Positions 43,504 through 51,461 of a stretch of 63,000 nt of DNA are shown here, in pieces. The notes beneath the pieces were generated by a model. That model was not told where the DNA came from, searched no databases, and saw only the letters and a list, made by a program, of their open reading frames with translations. How positions within the stretch are numbered: the stretch's first letter is position 1; every line of letters starts with the position of its first letter. The DNA is from Clostridia bacterium. GTDB lineage: Bacteria; Bacillota; Clostridia; Oscillospirales; Acutalibacteraceae. The position numbers and the translations under genes are program-made. The stretch is from assembly GCA_017440755.1 (NCBI GenBank), contig JAFSGP010000005.1, positions 1 through 63,000 on the forward strand, read 5' to 3'.

Positions 43504-45046
43504 GGTCTTCCCCTCCTTCCCAGGTCAGCGCCTCTGTTTTGGTCATCAGCAGACCGATTTGCTCTTTGGTAGCGGTGCGGGCGTCCACCACGCCGGTGAT
43601 GCGACCCGAACCGATAACCATAATGCGGTCGCACAGCTCCAGCAGCACGTCCAAATCCTCGCCCACGAAGATGACCGCAACGCCACGCTCCTTCTGCTCG
43701 TTAAGCAGATTGTAGATGGTATAGGAGGAGTTGATATCCAGACCGCGGACGGGATAGGCCGCCATCAGCACGGTGGGGGAGGCGGCGATTTCGCGTCCTA
43801 CCAGCACCTTTTGCACGTTACCGCCGGACAGACGGCGAACGGGGGTGCTGGCGCTGGGGGTGACCACCTCCAACTCCTCGATGATATGCTCCGCCAGGTC
43901 CTTGGGACCCTTGCGCTCCAGAAATACGCTTTTGCCTCTGCGGTAGCTGCGCAGCATCATGTTGTCCACGATGTCCATATTGCCCACCAGACCCATACCT
44001 AAGCGGTCCTCGGGCACAAAGGACAACCGCACGCCCAGCTCCCGAATCTGTAGAGGGGTTTTGGTGGTGAGGTTTTCCATATTGCCGGTTTTGGGGTTGT
44101 TATACAGCACAGCACCGCTGTCCAGCCGCTGCAGACCCGCAATCGCCTCCAGCAGCTCTCGCTGACCGGAGCCGGCGATGCCCGCCACGCCCAGAATCTC
44201 GCCGGCGTTGGCGATGAAGGACACGTCGTCCAGAACCTTGACACCCTCGCGGTTGGAGCAGTCAATGTGGTGCACCTCCAGACGGGGAACCGCGTCCTTC
44301 GGCTCGGAGCGGTGGATATTCAGCTCCACCTTTTTGCCCACCATCATTTCGGTGAGCTGAGCCTCGTTGGTTTCGGCGGTGTTGACGGTGCCCACGTACT
44401 CGCCCTTGCGCAGCACCGCCACCTTGTCGGACAGGCTGAGCACCTCGTGGAGCTTATGGGTGATGATGATAATCGCCTTGCCGTCGTCCCGCATGCGGCG
44501 CAGCACGTCAAACAGCCGCTGGGTCTCCTGGGGGGTCAGCACGGCGGTGGGCTCGTCCAGAATGAGGATATCCGCGCCGCGGTACAGCACCTTGATGATT
44601 TCCACCGTTTGCTTTTCGGAAACCGACATGGTGTATATTTTCTTCTTGGGGTCTACCTCAAAGCCGTATTTTTCGCAGATGTCGTGCACCTGCTTTTCGG
44701 CATTCTTCAGGTCGAACTTACCGTCCTCCAGACCCAGCACGATGTTTTCGGTGGCGGTGAAGATGTCCACCAGCTTGAAGTGCTGATGAATCATACCGAT
44801 TTTGTAGTCGAAGGCGTCCTTGGGGGAGGCGATAACTACCTCTTCCCCGTCGATGAAAATCTGCCCCTCATCGGGGAAGTAGATGCCGGCTATCATGTTC
44901 ATCAGGGTGGTTTTGCCGGAGCCGTTCTCACCCAGAATGGACAGAATTTCCCCCTTGTTCACCGTCAGGCACACGTCTTTGTTTGCCACCACGCTGCCAA
45001 AGGCCTTGGTGATGTTTTTCAGTTCGATTGCCGCTTTTTGCGCCAT
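43496..45046 (-). CDS. Nucleoside/purine ABC importer ATPase (double domain)
   Basis: 516 residues with two fused ABC domains, as in RbsA/YufO. First domain: Walker A GENGSGKTT, Walker B ILILDEPTAVLTPQE. Second domain: degenerate Walker A GIAGSGQREL, signature RLSGGNVQKVLVGRE. Such double ATPases have only one fully active site. It serves the two permeases downstream and the BMP lipoprotein upstream. AAAAGGAGG precedes ATG 45046. Confidence 0.9.
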   Translation of the reverse strand: MAQKAAIELKNITKAFGSVVANKDVCLTVNKGEILSILGENGSGKTTLMNMIAGIYFPDEGQIFIDGEEVVIASPKDAFDYKIGMIHQHFKLVDIFTATENIVLGLEDGKFDLKNAEKQVHDICEKYGFEVDPKKKIYTMSVSEKQTVEIIKVLYRGADILILDEPTAVLTPQETQRLFDVLRRMRDDGKAIIIITHKLHEVLSLSDKVAVLRKGEYVGTVNTAETNEAQLTEMMVGKKVELNIHRSEPKDAVPRLEVHHIDCSNREGVKVLDDVSFIANAGEILGVAGIAGSGQRELLEAIAGLQRLDSGAVLYNNPKTGNMENLTTKTPLQIRELGVRLSFVPEDRLGMGLVGNMDIVDNMMLRSYRRGKSVFLERKGPKDLAEHIIEELEVVTPSASTPVRRLSGGNVQKVLVGREIAASPTVLMAAYPVRGLDINSSYTIYNLLNEQKERGVAVIFVGEDLDVLLELCDRIMVIGSGRITGVVDARTATKEQIGLLMTKTEALTWEGGEDRA

Positions 45047-45127
45047 AAGGGTACCTCCTTTTGCTAACTCTCAAGACTGTGCTGTCACCGACAGCACACT
45101 ATTCAGAGCCACCAGCCAAAAACCAAG

Positions 45128-45157
45128 TAAGGCGGAGCCGTTTGGGGCTCCGCCTTA
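45128..45157 (-). terminator. Intercistronic hairpin between BMP and ATPase genes
   Basis: AAGGCGGAGCC / GGCTCCGCCTT with a weak U-run. In this 129-base gap it may partly terminate or protect the binding-protein message, giving more lipoprotein than channel. Confidence 0.6.
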
Positions 45158-45175
45158 TCGGTTTTTAAAGCGTTA

Positions 45176-46393
45176 TCAGCCGTAGTTACGATCCAGCAGG
45201 GTGATGCCGCCGATTTCAATATCGAAATAGGGGCCGGAACGATGCTTGGACTCGTAGAACACGCCGTTCTCGATAGCCTCGGTGTCCTTGGTGAAGTCCG
45301 CGTCGGTATCCACGTCAGCCAGATAGGAATCCAGCTTCTTGCCGCCCACGGTGAAGTTGGCGGTATCGAACACGTTGATTTCTTTAGCAATCAGCTTCGC
45401 CTTAACATCGGCCAGCTTCTCAGCGGTGCCCTCAGCAGCGGCGGCGCCCAGATCGGTCAGGGCAACAGCGCCGTTCTCCAGAGTACCCGCCCAGTCGGTG
45501 TCGATGGCAGCGCCATTCTTAACCTGGGTGATCATGTACTCGAAGTAGGGGATCCAGTTGATGCGGGAGGAGATCAGCCAGGTGTTGGGGCAAGCCGCCT
45601 CGGTAGAGCCGTTGTAGGAAACGTTGGGAACCTTAGCCGCCTCGCAAGCGGTGGGAGCACCCATGGAGTCGGCGTGCTGAGAAATCAGCACACAGCCGCC
45701 GTCGATCAGAGCCTGAGCAGCCTGCTTCTCCTTGGTCTCGTCGTACCAGGAACCGGTGAACTTAACGTCCATGGTAACCTCGGGAACGATGGACTTGGCG
45801 CCCAGATAGAAGGAGGTGTAACCGGAAATAACCTCGGCAAAGGTGAAAGCACCGACGTAGCCCATCTTGGGAACGATGGTGGAATCGGCAGCCATCATCT
45901 CTTTCAGCTTCAGACCGGCAACCACACCCGCCAGATAACGACCCTCATAGATGTGGGCGAAAGCGTTGTGGAAGTTCTTCAGGTTGGCGGTGTGAGCCTG
46001 GGTACCGGTGGCGTGGCAGAACTCCACGTCGGGATACTCCTCAGCAGCCTTCATCAGGAAGGACTCGTGACCGAAGGAGTCGGCGAAGATGATGTCGCAA
46101 TCCTCAACCTCGATGAGCTCCACAGCTGCGTCGTAGCAAGCGTTGGACTCGGGGATCTGGGTCTTCTGAACCATTTCCACGCCCATGTTCTTGCAAGCAG
46201 CAACAGCAGCGTCGATGAAGTTCTTGTCGTAGGTGGAGTTTTCATCGTGCAGGAAGATGAAACCAACCTTCAGGTCCTCCGCGGGAGCAGCGTTGCTGCC
46301 GTCGGGAGTGCTGGTGTCGTTGTTGTTCCCGCCGCAAGCAGCCAGGGAGAACAGCATGACAGCAGCCAAGAGCAGTGCCAGGATCTTTTTCAT
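45176..46393 (-). CDS. BMP-family (PnrA-like) nucleoside-binding lipoprotein
   Basis: 405 residues. Signal ends LAAC (Cys20), then a Gly/Asn-rich spacer and the BMP domain: VGFIFLHDENSTYDKNFIDAAVAAC, CDIIFADSFGHESFL, YEGRYLAGVVAGLKL. BMP proteins bind purine nucleosides (PnrA) or related compounds. GGAGGAAAAAG precedes ATG 46393. Placed between xpt and its ABC partners, it probably delivers a purine or nucleoside for salvage. A hairpin after the gene may raise its relative expression. Confidence 0.9.
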   Translation of the reverse strand: MKKILALLLAAVMLFSLAACGGNNNDTSTPDGSNAAPAEDLKVGFIFLHDENSTYDKNFIDAAVAACKNMGVEMVQKTQIPESNACYDAAVELIEVEDCDIIFADSFGHESFLMKAAEEYPDVEFCHATGTQAHTANLKNFHNAFAHIYEGRYLAGVVAGLKLKEMMAADSTIVPKMGYVGAFTFAEVISGYTSFYLGAKSIVPEVTMDVKFTGSWYDETKEKQAAQALIDGGCVLISQHADSMGAPTACEAAKVPNVSYNGSTEAACPNTWLISSRINWIPYFEYMITQVKNGAAIDTDWAGTLENGAVALTDLGAAAAEGTAEKLADVKAKLIAKEINVFDTANFTVGGKKLDSYLADVDTDADFTKDTEAIENGVFYESKHRSGPYFDIEIGGITLLDRNYG

Positions 46394-46455
46394 GTCTTTT
46401 TCCTCCAAAACATTTATATTTTTACCGCACTCCGGCGGTTGGGTACAAAAGAGGG

Positions 46456-47037
46456 TTAGTCCTTTACGAACTCCACCGTGCCGGTGACGTCGTCCATCGC
46501 GGCGACTCGCGCCAGAGATTCGACCTGTATCCCGCGGGCGCGGATATCGCTGCCGCCCTGCTGATAGGCCTTTTCCACCAGAATGCCGGCGCCCACCACC
46601 GTGGCGCCCGCCTGCTCCACTACGTCGATAAGACCGCGCAGCGCCTCGCCGTGGGCGAGGAAATCGTCGATGAGCAGCACGTTCTCCCCCGCCTTGAGAT
46701 AGTCGCGGGTGACGAGAATGGTGTTGACGTTGCCGTGGGTATAGGACTTAACGGGGCAGGAATATACGGTGTCGGGAATGTTGCTGGACTTGGACTTTTT
46801 CGCAAATACCAGCGGCACGCGGAACAACCGCGCCACCAGGGTGGCGATGGCGATGCCGGAAGCCTCGATGGTCAAAACGCGGTCCACCTTGCGGTCGGAA
46901 AACAGGCGATAGAACTCCTCGGCCAGCTTTTCCAGCAGGTCAATGTCCATACAGTGGTTAATGAAACTGTCCACCCGCAATACGTTTCCGGGAGCAACCT
47001 TACCGTCCCGCAAAATGCGGTCCTCCAATAGCTGCAT
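46456..47037 (-). CDS. xpt: Xanthine phosphoribosyltransferase
   Basis: 193 residues, matching the Firmicutes Xpt length. Converts xanthine and PRPP to XMP in purine salvage. Seen: RVLTIEASGIAIATLVARLF, VFAKKSKSSN and the PRPP-binding loop VLLIDDFLAHGEA. GAGGAGGACAGG precedes ATG 47037. It leads a five-gene unit with a BMP-type importer, linking uptake to salvage. Unlike xpt of Bacillus, no purine riboswitch can fit: the promoter is only ~45 bases upstream. Confidence 0.95.
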   Translation of the reverse strand: MQLLEDRILRDGKVAPGNVLRVDSFINHCMDIDLLEKLAEEFYRLFSDRKVDRVLTIEASGIAIATLVARLFRVPLVFAKKSKSSNIPDTVYSCPVKSYTHGNVNTILVTRDYLKAGENVLLIDDFLAHGEALRGLIDVVEQAGATVVGAGILVEKAYQQGGSDIRARGIQVESLARVAAMDDVTGTVEFVKD

Positions 47038-47082
47038 AGCCTGTCCTCCTCGTGCGTATAAATAAAGAAAAAATACACCTTA

Positions 47083-47111
47083 ATTATACAGCGAACGACC
47101 GCCTCTGTCAA
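47083..47111 (-). promoter_or_regulatory. Promoter of xpt operon
   Basis: Minus strand perfect TTGACA, 17-bp spacer, perfect TATAAT. Confidence 0.75.
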
Positions 47112-47255
47112 TGCGGACAGCGGTTATTGTAGATGAAAAAAGTAGGACAAAAAAGGGGTGGTGTTTTGTGAAAATTCTACAAGTTTCGGCAAACGACCAC
47201 AAGATGTGGCAAAAACGGCGGGGAAAGTCTCTCTTTTTTTGGCACAGATTTTCCC

Positions 47256-47284
47256 TTGAAAATCCGCGCCAAAAGGGATATACT
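47256..47284 (+). promoter_or_regulatory. Promoter of the amidohydrolase gene
   Basis: TTGAAA, 17-bp spacer, TATACT. Sets the start codon at 47315 and excludes earlier in-frame codons. Confidence 0.65.
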
Positions 47285-47314
47285 ATGCCTATCTACAAAA
47301 AAGAGGCGAGTAAC

Positions 47315-48106
47315 ATGCGAATTGATTTTCATACCCATTGTTTCCCCGATGCCATCGCGCCGAAAGCGATTGCGAAGCTATCCTATGCGTCCGGCGGTCT
47401 GCACCCGTACACCGATGGCACCGTGGCGGGTTTGCGCCGCTCTATGGCGGAGGGGGAGGTGGACCTGTCGGTGGTGATGCACATCGCCACCAACACCGGA
47501 CAGCAGCAGAAGGTGAACGATTTTGCCGCCTCTATCCACAACGGGCGGGACATCGTCAGCTTCGGCTCGGTGCACCCCGATGCGCCTGATGCATTGGAGG
47601 AATTGGAGCGCATTAAGGCGCTGGGGCTGCCGGGTGTGAAGCTCCACCCCGATTACCAAGGGTTTCGGGTGGACGAGGAGCGAATGAAGCCGATTTATAA
47701 GAAAATATCCTCTCTGGGGCTGATCACCCTGTTTCACGCGGGGTATGACTATGGATTCCCGCCCCCCTACGGTGGCATGCCGCAGGCGATGGCCACCGCC
47801 CTGCGGTGGTTTGACAGCCCTGTGATTGCCGCCCATTGGGGCGGTGTTAACTGCGCCGAGGAGGTGCTTCGCCACCTTTGCGGCACGGATATTTATTTTG
47901 ACACCGCCTTTGGCTATTCCATGCTGCCAAAGTACTATGCAGAGAAGATTTTGGAGACCCACGGCACCAAACGGGTGCTGTTCGGCACCGACACCCCGTG
48001 GCACACGCCTGCTATGGAGATGCGCCTGTTGGATACCCTGCCCCTGACGGAGAGTGAGCGGGAGGATATCTGTGCAGGCAACGCTAAGCGCTTGTTGGGA
48101 TTATAA
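47315..48106 (+). CDS. Amidohydrolase-family metal-dependent hydrolase
   Basis: 263 residues, TIM-barrel amidohydrolase-2 type. The metal site HxH is at the start (MRIDFHTHCFPD, H6 and H8); later GVKLHPDYQGF, FHAGYDYGFPPPYGG, AAHWGG and FGTDTPWH supply the other metal ligands and the catalytic Asp. Relatives include decarboxylases and hydrolases of diverse small substrates; none can be chosen here. GAGGCGAG precedes ATG 47315. Monocistronic. Confidence 0.85.
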   Translation: MRIDFHTHCFPDAIAPKAIAKLSYASGGLHPYTDGTVAGLRRSMAEGEVDLSVVMHIATNTGQQQKVNDFAASIHNGRDIVSFGSVHPDAPDALEELERIKALGLPGVKLHPDYQGFRVDEERMKPIYKKISSLGLITLFHAGYDYGFPPPYGGMPQAMATALRWFDSPVIAAHWGGVNCAEEVLRHLCGTDIYFDTAFGYSMLPKYYAEKILETHGTKRVLFGTDTPWHTPAMEMRLLDTLPLTESEREDICAGNAKRLLGL

Positions 48107-48140
48107 GGAAAAGCCGCCGTATTTACGGCGGCTTTTCCTT
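48105..48140. terminator. Bidirectional terminator
   Basis: AAGGAAAAGCCGCCGTA / TACGGCGGCTTTTCCTT hairpin between the amidohydrolase gene and XRE regulator D. Confidence 0.85.
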
Positions 48141-48141
48141 G

Positions 48142-48363
48142 TTATCTCCGAGGGTCCTTTAAATCGGTAGGCAAGTCCAACAAATAATCGCTGCTGACAC
48201 CATAATATTCACAAAGTTTAATAATATCTTGCACTTGATATTTTCGCTGCCGCAGTTCATATTTGCTGACAGCTGTTTGAGATATGCCTAATATTTCGGC
48301 CACTTGTGTTTGGCTTATATCGTGGTCTTCTCTTAAGGCGGTCAATTTATCTATATAATCCAT
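48142..48363 (-). CDS. Small XRE-family HTH regulator (D)
   Basis: 73 residues, a single Xre helix-turn-helix (ISQTQVAEILGISQTAVSKYE) with the EYYGVSSDYLLDLP tail. Shares LRED-D-SQT-V-ILG and VS-DYLL-LP with regulator A at 14868-15092 and has the same genomic setting: a divergent promoter covered by a palindrome and a short terminated transcript. AGGGTGATTTT precedes ATG 48363. Probably an autorepressor that also controls the short RNA. Confidence 0.85.
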   Translation of the reverse strand: MDYIDKLTALREDHDISQTQVAEILGISQTAVSKYELRQRKYQVQDIIKLCEYYGVSSDYLLDLPTDLKDPRR

Positions 48364-48398
48364 AAAATCACCCTAAAAAACAATACCATAATCCAAAA

Positions 48399-48434
48399 TG
48401 GGGTATTGACAATTACCCCAAAGTGGCTTAGAAT
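48399..48434 (+). promoter_or_regulatory. Divergent promoter centred in a palindrome
   Basis: Perfect TTGACA (48406-48411), 17-bp spacer, TAGAAT (48429-48434). The -35 sits in the centre of a perfect inverted repeat TGGGGTA (48399-48405) / TACCCCA (48414-48420), a likely operator for regulator D. Confidence 0.7.
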
Positions 48435-48440
48435 ATTTGT

Positions 48441-48518
48441 GACAAACACTATCGCAGAGCTCTGTGCGCCACACGACCCGTTAATGAGAAAGACCACCCG
48501 CTAAGCGGGTGGTCTTTT
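48441..48518 (+). ncRNA. Candidate short RNA B, ~78 nt
   Basis: From the predicted start to a strong terminator (AAAGACCACCCGC-TTA-type hairpin, 48489-48518, U-run). No start codon with a ribosome site lies between. GCAGAGCTCTGT (48454-48465) and GCCACAC (48468-48474) resemble blocks of candidate RNA A (10 of 12 and 6 of 7 identical). Expression unproven. Confidence 0.45.
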
Positions 48519-48519
48519 C

Positions 48520-49044
48520 TTATTCTTTGGTATATAGTGTATCCTCCAGCCAACAGGCCGGATTGCGGTCGATGTAGGCGGCGATTTCGTCATAGTCCTC
48601 TTGTCCACGTATTATGTGTTCATAAAAAGACGTTTGAAACAGCTTTCCGATGGGGCGCACCGCTTTGCAGGCTCCGGTGGTTAACGATTTATAGGCGCAA
48701 ACCACATCCATAAGCGTAGGGCGGGGGCTTGCTCCCGCCGCATCGGCAGTTATCCGCAGAATGGCGTGTATGTGGTTAGGCATAATGACGTATCTGTCCA
48801 CCTTTACGGAAGGATACCTTTCCCCCAAAAGCTTCAGTTGCTCTCTGGCGATTTCACCGTATGGGGTGTACTGAACTTCGGCGGGAGCAAGCCCCCGCCC
48901 TACGATGCGAGAAAAGAGGCATCGTCGGTCATGCGTGCATATCGTCACAAAATAAGCTCCGTCAGCACCGTAGTCATATCCATCCAGCCGCGGATGTTTT
49001 CTTTTGGGTAATTCCTGTTTGGGTTGACCTGCTGATATCATCAT
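48520..49044 (-). CDS. REP-associated tyrosine transposase (RAYT)
   Basis: 174 residues, Y1/HUH single-strand transposase of the TnpA_REP branch. Seen: YFVTICTHDRRCLF, metal-binding His pair in VIMPNHIHAIL, and the helix YDEIAAYIDRNPACW carrying the candidate catalytic Tyr. Such domesticated IS200-like enzymes cut and join hairpin REP sequences. The gene itself contains two inverted, identical 26-bp REP copies (48715-48740 and 48879-48904), translated in frame as GASPRPT and GRGLAPAE. TAGGAGGGCTGA precedes ATG 49044. No flanking IS ends were found, and it reads as intact. Confidence 0.88.
   Translation of the reverse strand: MMISAGQPKQELPKRKHPRLDGYDYGADGAYFVTICTHDRRCLFSRIVGRGLAPAEVQYTPYGEIAREQLKLLGERYPSVKVDRYVIMPNHIHAILRITADAAGASPRPTLMDVVCAYKSLTTGACKAVRPIGKLFQTSFYEHIIRGQEDYDEIAAYIDRNPACWLEDTLYTKE
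48715..48740 (+). repeat. REP copy inside the RAYT gene
   Basis: 26 bp beginning CGTAGGGCGGGGGCTTGC; exact reverse complement of 48879-48904 and 25 of 26 identical to 58217-58242. Arms GGCGGGgGC / GCtCCCGCC form a hairpin. Confidence 0.85.
48879..48904 (-). repeat. Second, inverted REP copy inside the RAYT gene
   Basis: Exact reverse complement of 48715-48740, 138 bases away. Together they could fold the gene into a large loop. Confidence 0.85.
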
Positions 49045-49069
49045 TCAGCCCTCCTACGGGTGGTCTTTT

Positions 49070-49588
49070 TTACAGTTCTTTTGCCTGTTTTAATTTTTGC
49101 AACAGTTTATACAGCGGCGGGACAAGCACCAGACCCAACGCCAGATTGGCGGCGCCGTGAATGGCGTCGAAGGGCAGCCCTGCTGCAATCCAGGTGAGCA
49201 ACCCTCGCCAATCCAGACCGAACAGCCACGCCTGTGCGGGAGCGTACAGTACGCCGAACAGGAATCCGTGGGCGGCGCATAGAGCGATGAGCCACCCCAC
49301 GTACCACCGAGGGGACAGCCGCCGCGGCAGCAGCATCACCCCACCCCACAGGATAGTCCAAACGTACAGGTACGGCACCCACCACAGGGCAAACCCGCCG
49401 TACAGACCATTCAGGAACACGTATACGTAGAGGGGAATCAGCGCTTTCGCCCGATAGACGGCGGCGATTACCACCAGTAGCGCACCCACCAGATGGATAT
49501 TCGGCAGCATCTCGAAGCCCACGTCCCCCACGAACAGCAGCGGACCCAGCAGCCCCAGTATAACCAGTTCCTTGATATCCCGTTTCAT
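49070..49588 (-). CDS. ECF transporter S component-like membrane protein
   Basis: 172 residues, about six hydrophobic segments. The late segment IAAGLPFDAIHGAANLALGLVL resembles the last helices of substrate-binding (S) components of energy-coupling-factor vitamin importers. S components bind a vitamin or metal and share a common EcfAAT module; the substrate here is unknown and no riboswitch was recognised in front. GAGGGGGGC precedes ATG 49588. A generic small membrane protein is the alternative. Confidence 0.6.
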   Translation of the reverse strand: MKRDIKELVILGLLGPLLFVGDVGFEMLPNIHLVGALLVVIAAVYRAKALIPLYVYVFLNGLYGGFALWWVPYLYVWTILWGGVMLLPRRLSPRWYVGWLIALCAAHGFLFGVLYAPAQAWLFGLDWRGLLTWIAAGLPFDAIHGAANLALGLVLVPPLYKLLQKLKQAKEL

Positions 49589-49618
49589 CGGCGCCCCCCT
49601 CTCATCGTTAATGAGATT

Positions 49619-49647
49619 ATTATAGGGGAAAACGGCGAAAAAAGCAA
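49619..49647 (-). promoter_or_regulatory. Promoter of the S-component gene
   Basis: Minus strand TTGCTT, 17-bp spacer, perfect TATAAT. Its -35 overlaps the U-run of the hydrogenase terminator. Confidence 0.6.
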
Positions 49648-49672
49648 CCCCTCACCTGTTGGTGAGGGGTTG
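49638..49672 (-). terminator. Terminator of the hydrogenase operon
   Basis: CAACCCCTCACC / GGTGAGGGGTTG hairpin followed on minus by TTTTTT. Confidence 0.85.
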
Positions 49673-49688
49673 CGGTGTAAGCAGAAGA

Positions 49689-51443
49689 TTACTTCTTGAA
49701 CTTGTCGCGAGCGATGTAGTGGGTGTGCAGGATTTCGTGGGCCTTGTGACCGCCGAACTCACCCATATACTCCTCGTACAGCGCCTTGACGAAGGGGCTC
49801 TCGTGGCTCTTACGCAGGGTCATAGCCGCGTCCTGATCGTACAGCGCCTTAGCACGCATGGCCTTCACGTCAAAGACGTTCAGCACGGAAGCGGGCTGAA
49901 TGGGCTGACCGCCGCCGTTGACACAGCCGCCGGGGCAGCACATGATCTCGACGAAGGTCCAGGGAGCGGTACCCGCCTTGATCTGATCCATCACGTAGTT
50001 GGCGTTGGCGATGCCGCTGGCAACCGCCACCTTGATCTCCAGACCGTTGATGGTGTAGGTGGCCTCCTTCAGACCCTTGGTGCCGCGAACCTCGTGGAAC
50101 TCCACAGCGTCGTTGGACTTGCCGGTCAGCCAGTCGTTGGCGGTACGCAGGGCAGCCTCCATAACGCCGCCGGTGGCGCCGAAGATAACGGCAGCGCCGG
50201 TATCGGTACCCATGGGATCGTCGAACTCCTCGTCGGCGAGGAAGTTAAACTTGATGCCCGCGCGGTCGATCATGCGAGCCAGCTCACGAGTGGTGATGGA
50301 GATATCCACGTCCGCCAGACCGTTCTCGTTCATCTCCTCGCGACCCACCTCGAACTTCTTGGCGGTGCAGGGCATGACGGAGACAGATACAATCTTAGCG
50401 GGGTCGATGCCCATCTTCTCGGCGTAGTAGGTCTTCAGGATACCGCCGAACATCTGCTGGGGAGACTTACAGGTGGAGAGGTGCTCCAGCTGCTCGGGGT
50501 AGTACAGCTCAGCGAACTTAACCCAACCGGGGGAGCAGGAGGTGATCATGGGCAGCTTGCCGCCGTTCTGGATACGCTGTACCAGCTCGTTGGCCTCTTC
50601 CACGATGGTCACGTCGGCGGCGGCATCGGTGTCGAACACCTTGTCGAAGCCCAGACGGCGCAGAGCGGCAACCATCTTGCCCTCCACGTTGGTGCCGATG
50701 GGCATACCGAACTCCTCGCCCAGAGCGGCACGGACAGCGGGAGCGGTCTGTACCACTACGTACTTGTCGGGATCTGCCAGGGCGGCCCATACCTTCTCGG
50801 TATCGTCCTTCTCGGTCAGGGCGCCGGTGGGGCAGACGTTGATGCACTGACCGCAGGATACGCAGGGCACGTCGTCCAGATTCATCTCAAAGGCGCAGGC
50901 GATGTGGGTATCGATACCGCGGTCGTTGGCGCCGATGACGGAAACCAGCTGCTGTTTACAGGCGGCGACGCAACGACGGCACAGAATGCACTTGTTGTTG
51001 TCACGCACCAGATGGGCGGCGGAATCGTCAATCTTGTAGGTGGGCTTGAAGCCGTCGTACTTGCCCGCGTCCTCGATGCCGTAGTCACGGCACAGCTTCT
51101 GCAGTTCGCAGTTGGTGGAACGCACGCAGGTCAGACACTTTCTGTCGTGGGTGGAGAGGATCATCTCCAGGGTGGTCTTGCGGCTCTGCTGTACCTTGGG
51201 GCTGTTGGTGACAACCTCCATACCCTCGGAAACGGGATACACGCAGGCGGTGACCAGACGGGCGGGACGACCGCCCTCGCTGACCTCGACCATACAGATG
51301 CGGCAGGCGCCGATCTCGTTGATCTCTTTCAGGAAGCACAGAGTGGGGATTTCCACACCGGCATAGCGGGCAGCCTCCAGAACGGTAGCGCCCTTCGGCA
51401 CGCTGACAGCGGCGCCGTTGATTTTAATACTAACCATATCCAT
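49689..51443 (-). CDS. hndD: [FeFe] hydrogenase catalytic subunit, HndD/HydA type
   Basis: 584 residues. N-terminal 2Fe-2S ferredoxin domain (C in PTLCFLKEINEIGACRIC), His-Cys cluster region (HDRKCLTCVRSTNCELQKLC), two 4Fe-4S motifs (CILCRRCVAAC, CVSCGQCINVCP), then the H-cluster domain: L1 TSCSPGW, L2 MPCTAKKFE, L3 MCCPGGCVNGGGQP, and the small C-terminal domain. It interconverts protons and H2, in family members by confurcating NADH (or NADPH) and ferredoxin electrons. ATG 51443 is chosen; AAGGAG is 12 bases before it, while an in-frame GTG at 51452 is too close. Last gene of the locus. Confidence 0.95.
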   Translation of the reverse strand: MDMVSIKINGAAVSVPKGATVLEAARYAGVEIPTLCFLKEINEIGACRICMVEVSEGGRPARLVTACVYPVSEGMEVVTNSPKVQQSRKTTLEMILSTHDRKCLTCVRSTNCELQKLCRDYGIEDAGKYDGFKPTYKIDDSAAHLVRDNNKCILCRRCVAACKQQLVSVIGANDRGIDTHIACAFEMNLDDVPCVSCGQCINVCPTGALTEKDDTEKVWAALADPDKYVVVQTAPAVRAALGEEFGMPIGTNVEGKMVAALRRLGFDKVFDTDAAADVTIVEEANELVQRIQNGGKLPMITSCSPGWVKFAELYYPEQLEHLSTCKSPQQMFGGILKTYYAEKMGIDPAKIVSVSVMPCTAKKFEVGREEMNENGLADVDISITTRELARMIDRAGIKFNFLADEEFDDPMGTDTGAAVIFGATGGVMEAALRTANDWLTGKSNDAVEFHEVRGTKGLKEATYTINGLEIKVAVASGIANANYVMDQIKAGTAPWTFVEIMCCPGGCVNGGGQPIQPASVLNVFDVKAMRAKALYDQDAAMTLRKSHESPFVKALYEEYMGEFGGHKAHEILHTHYIARDKFKK

Positions 51444-51461
51444 TCTATCCACACTCCTTTC

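Noticed and set aside
47038..47110. Purine riboswitch before xpt
   Set aside because: Promoter leaves about 40 nt of leader, too short for the ~70-nt aptamer, and no aptamer core is present.
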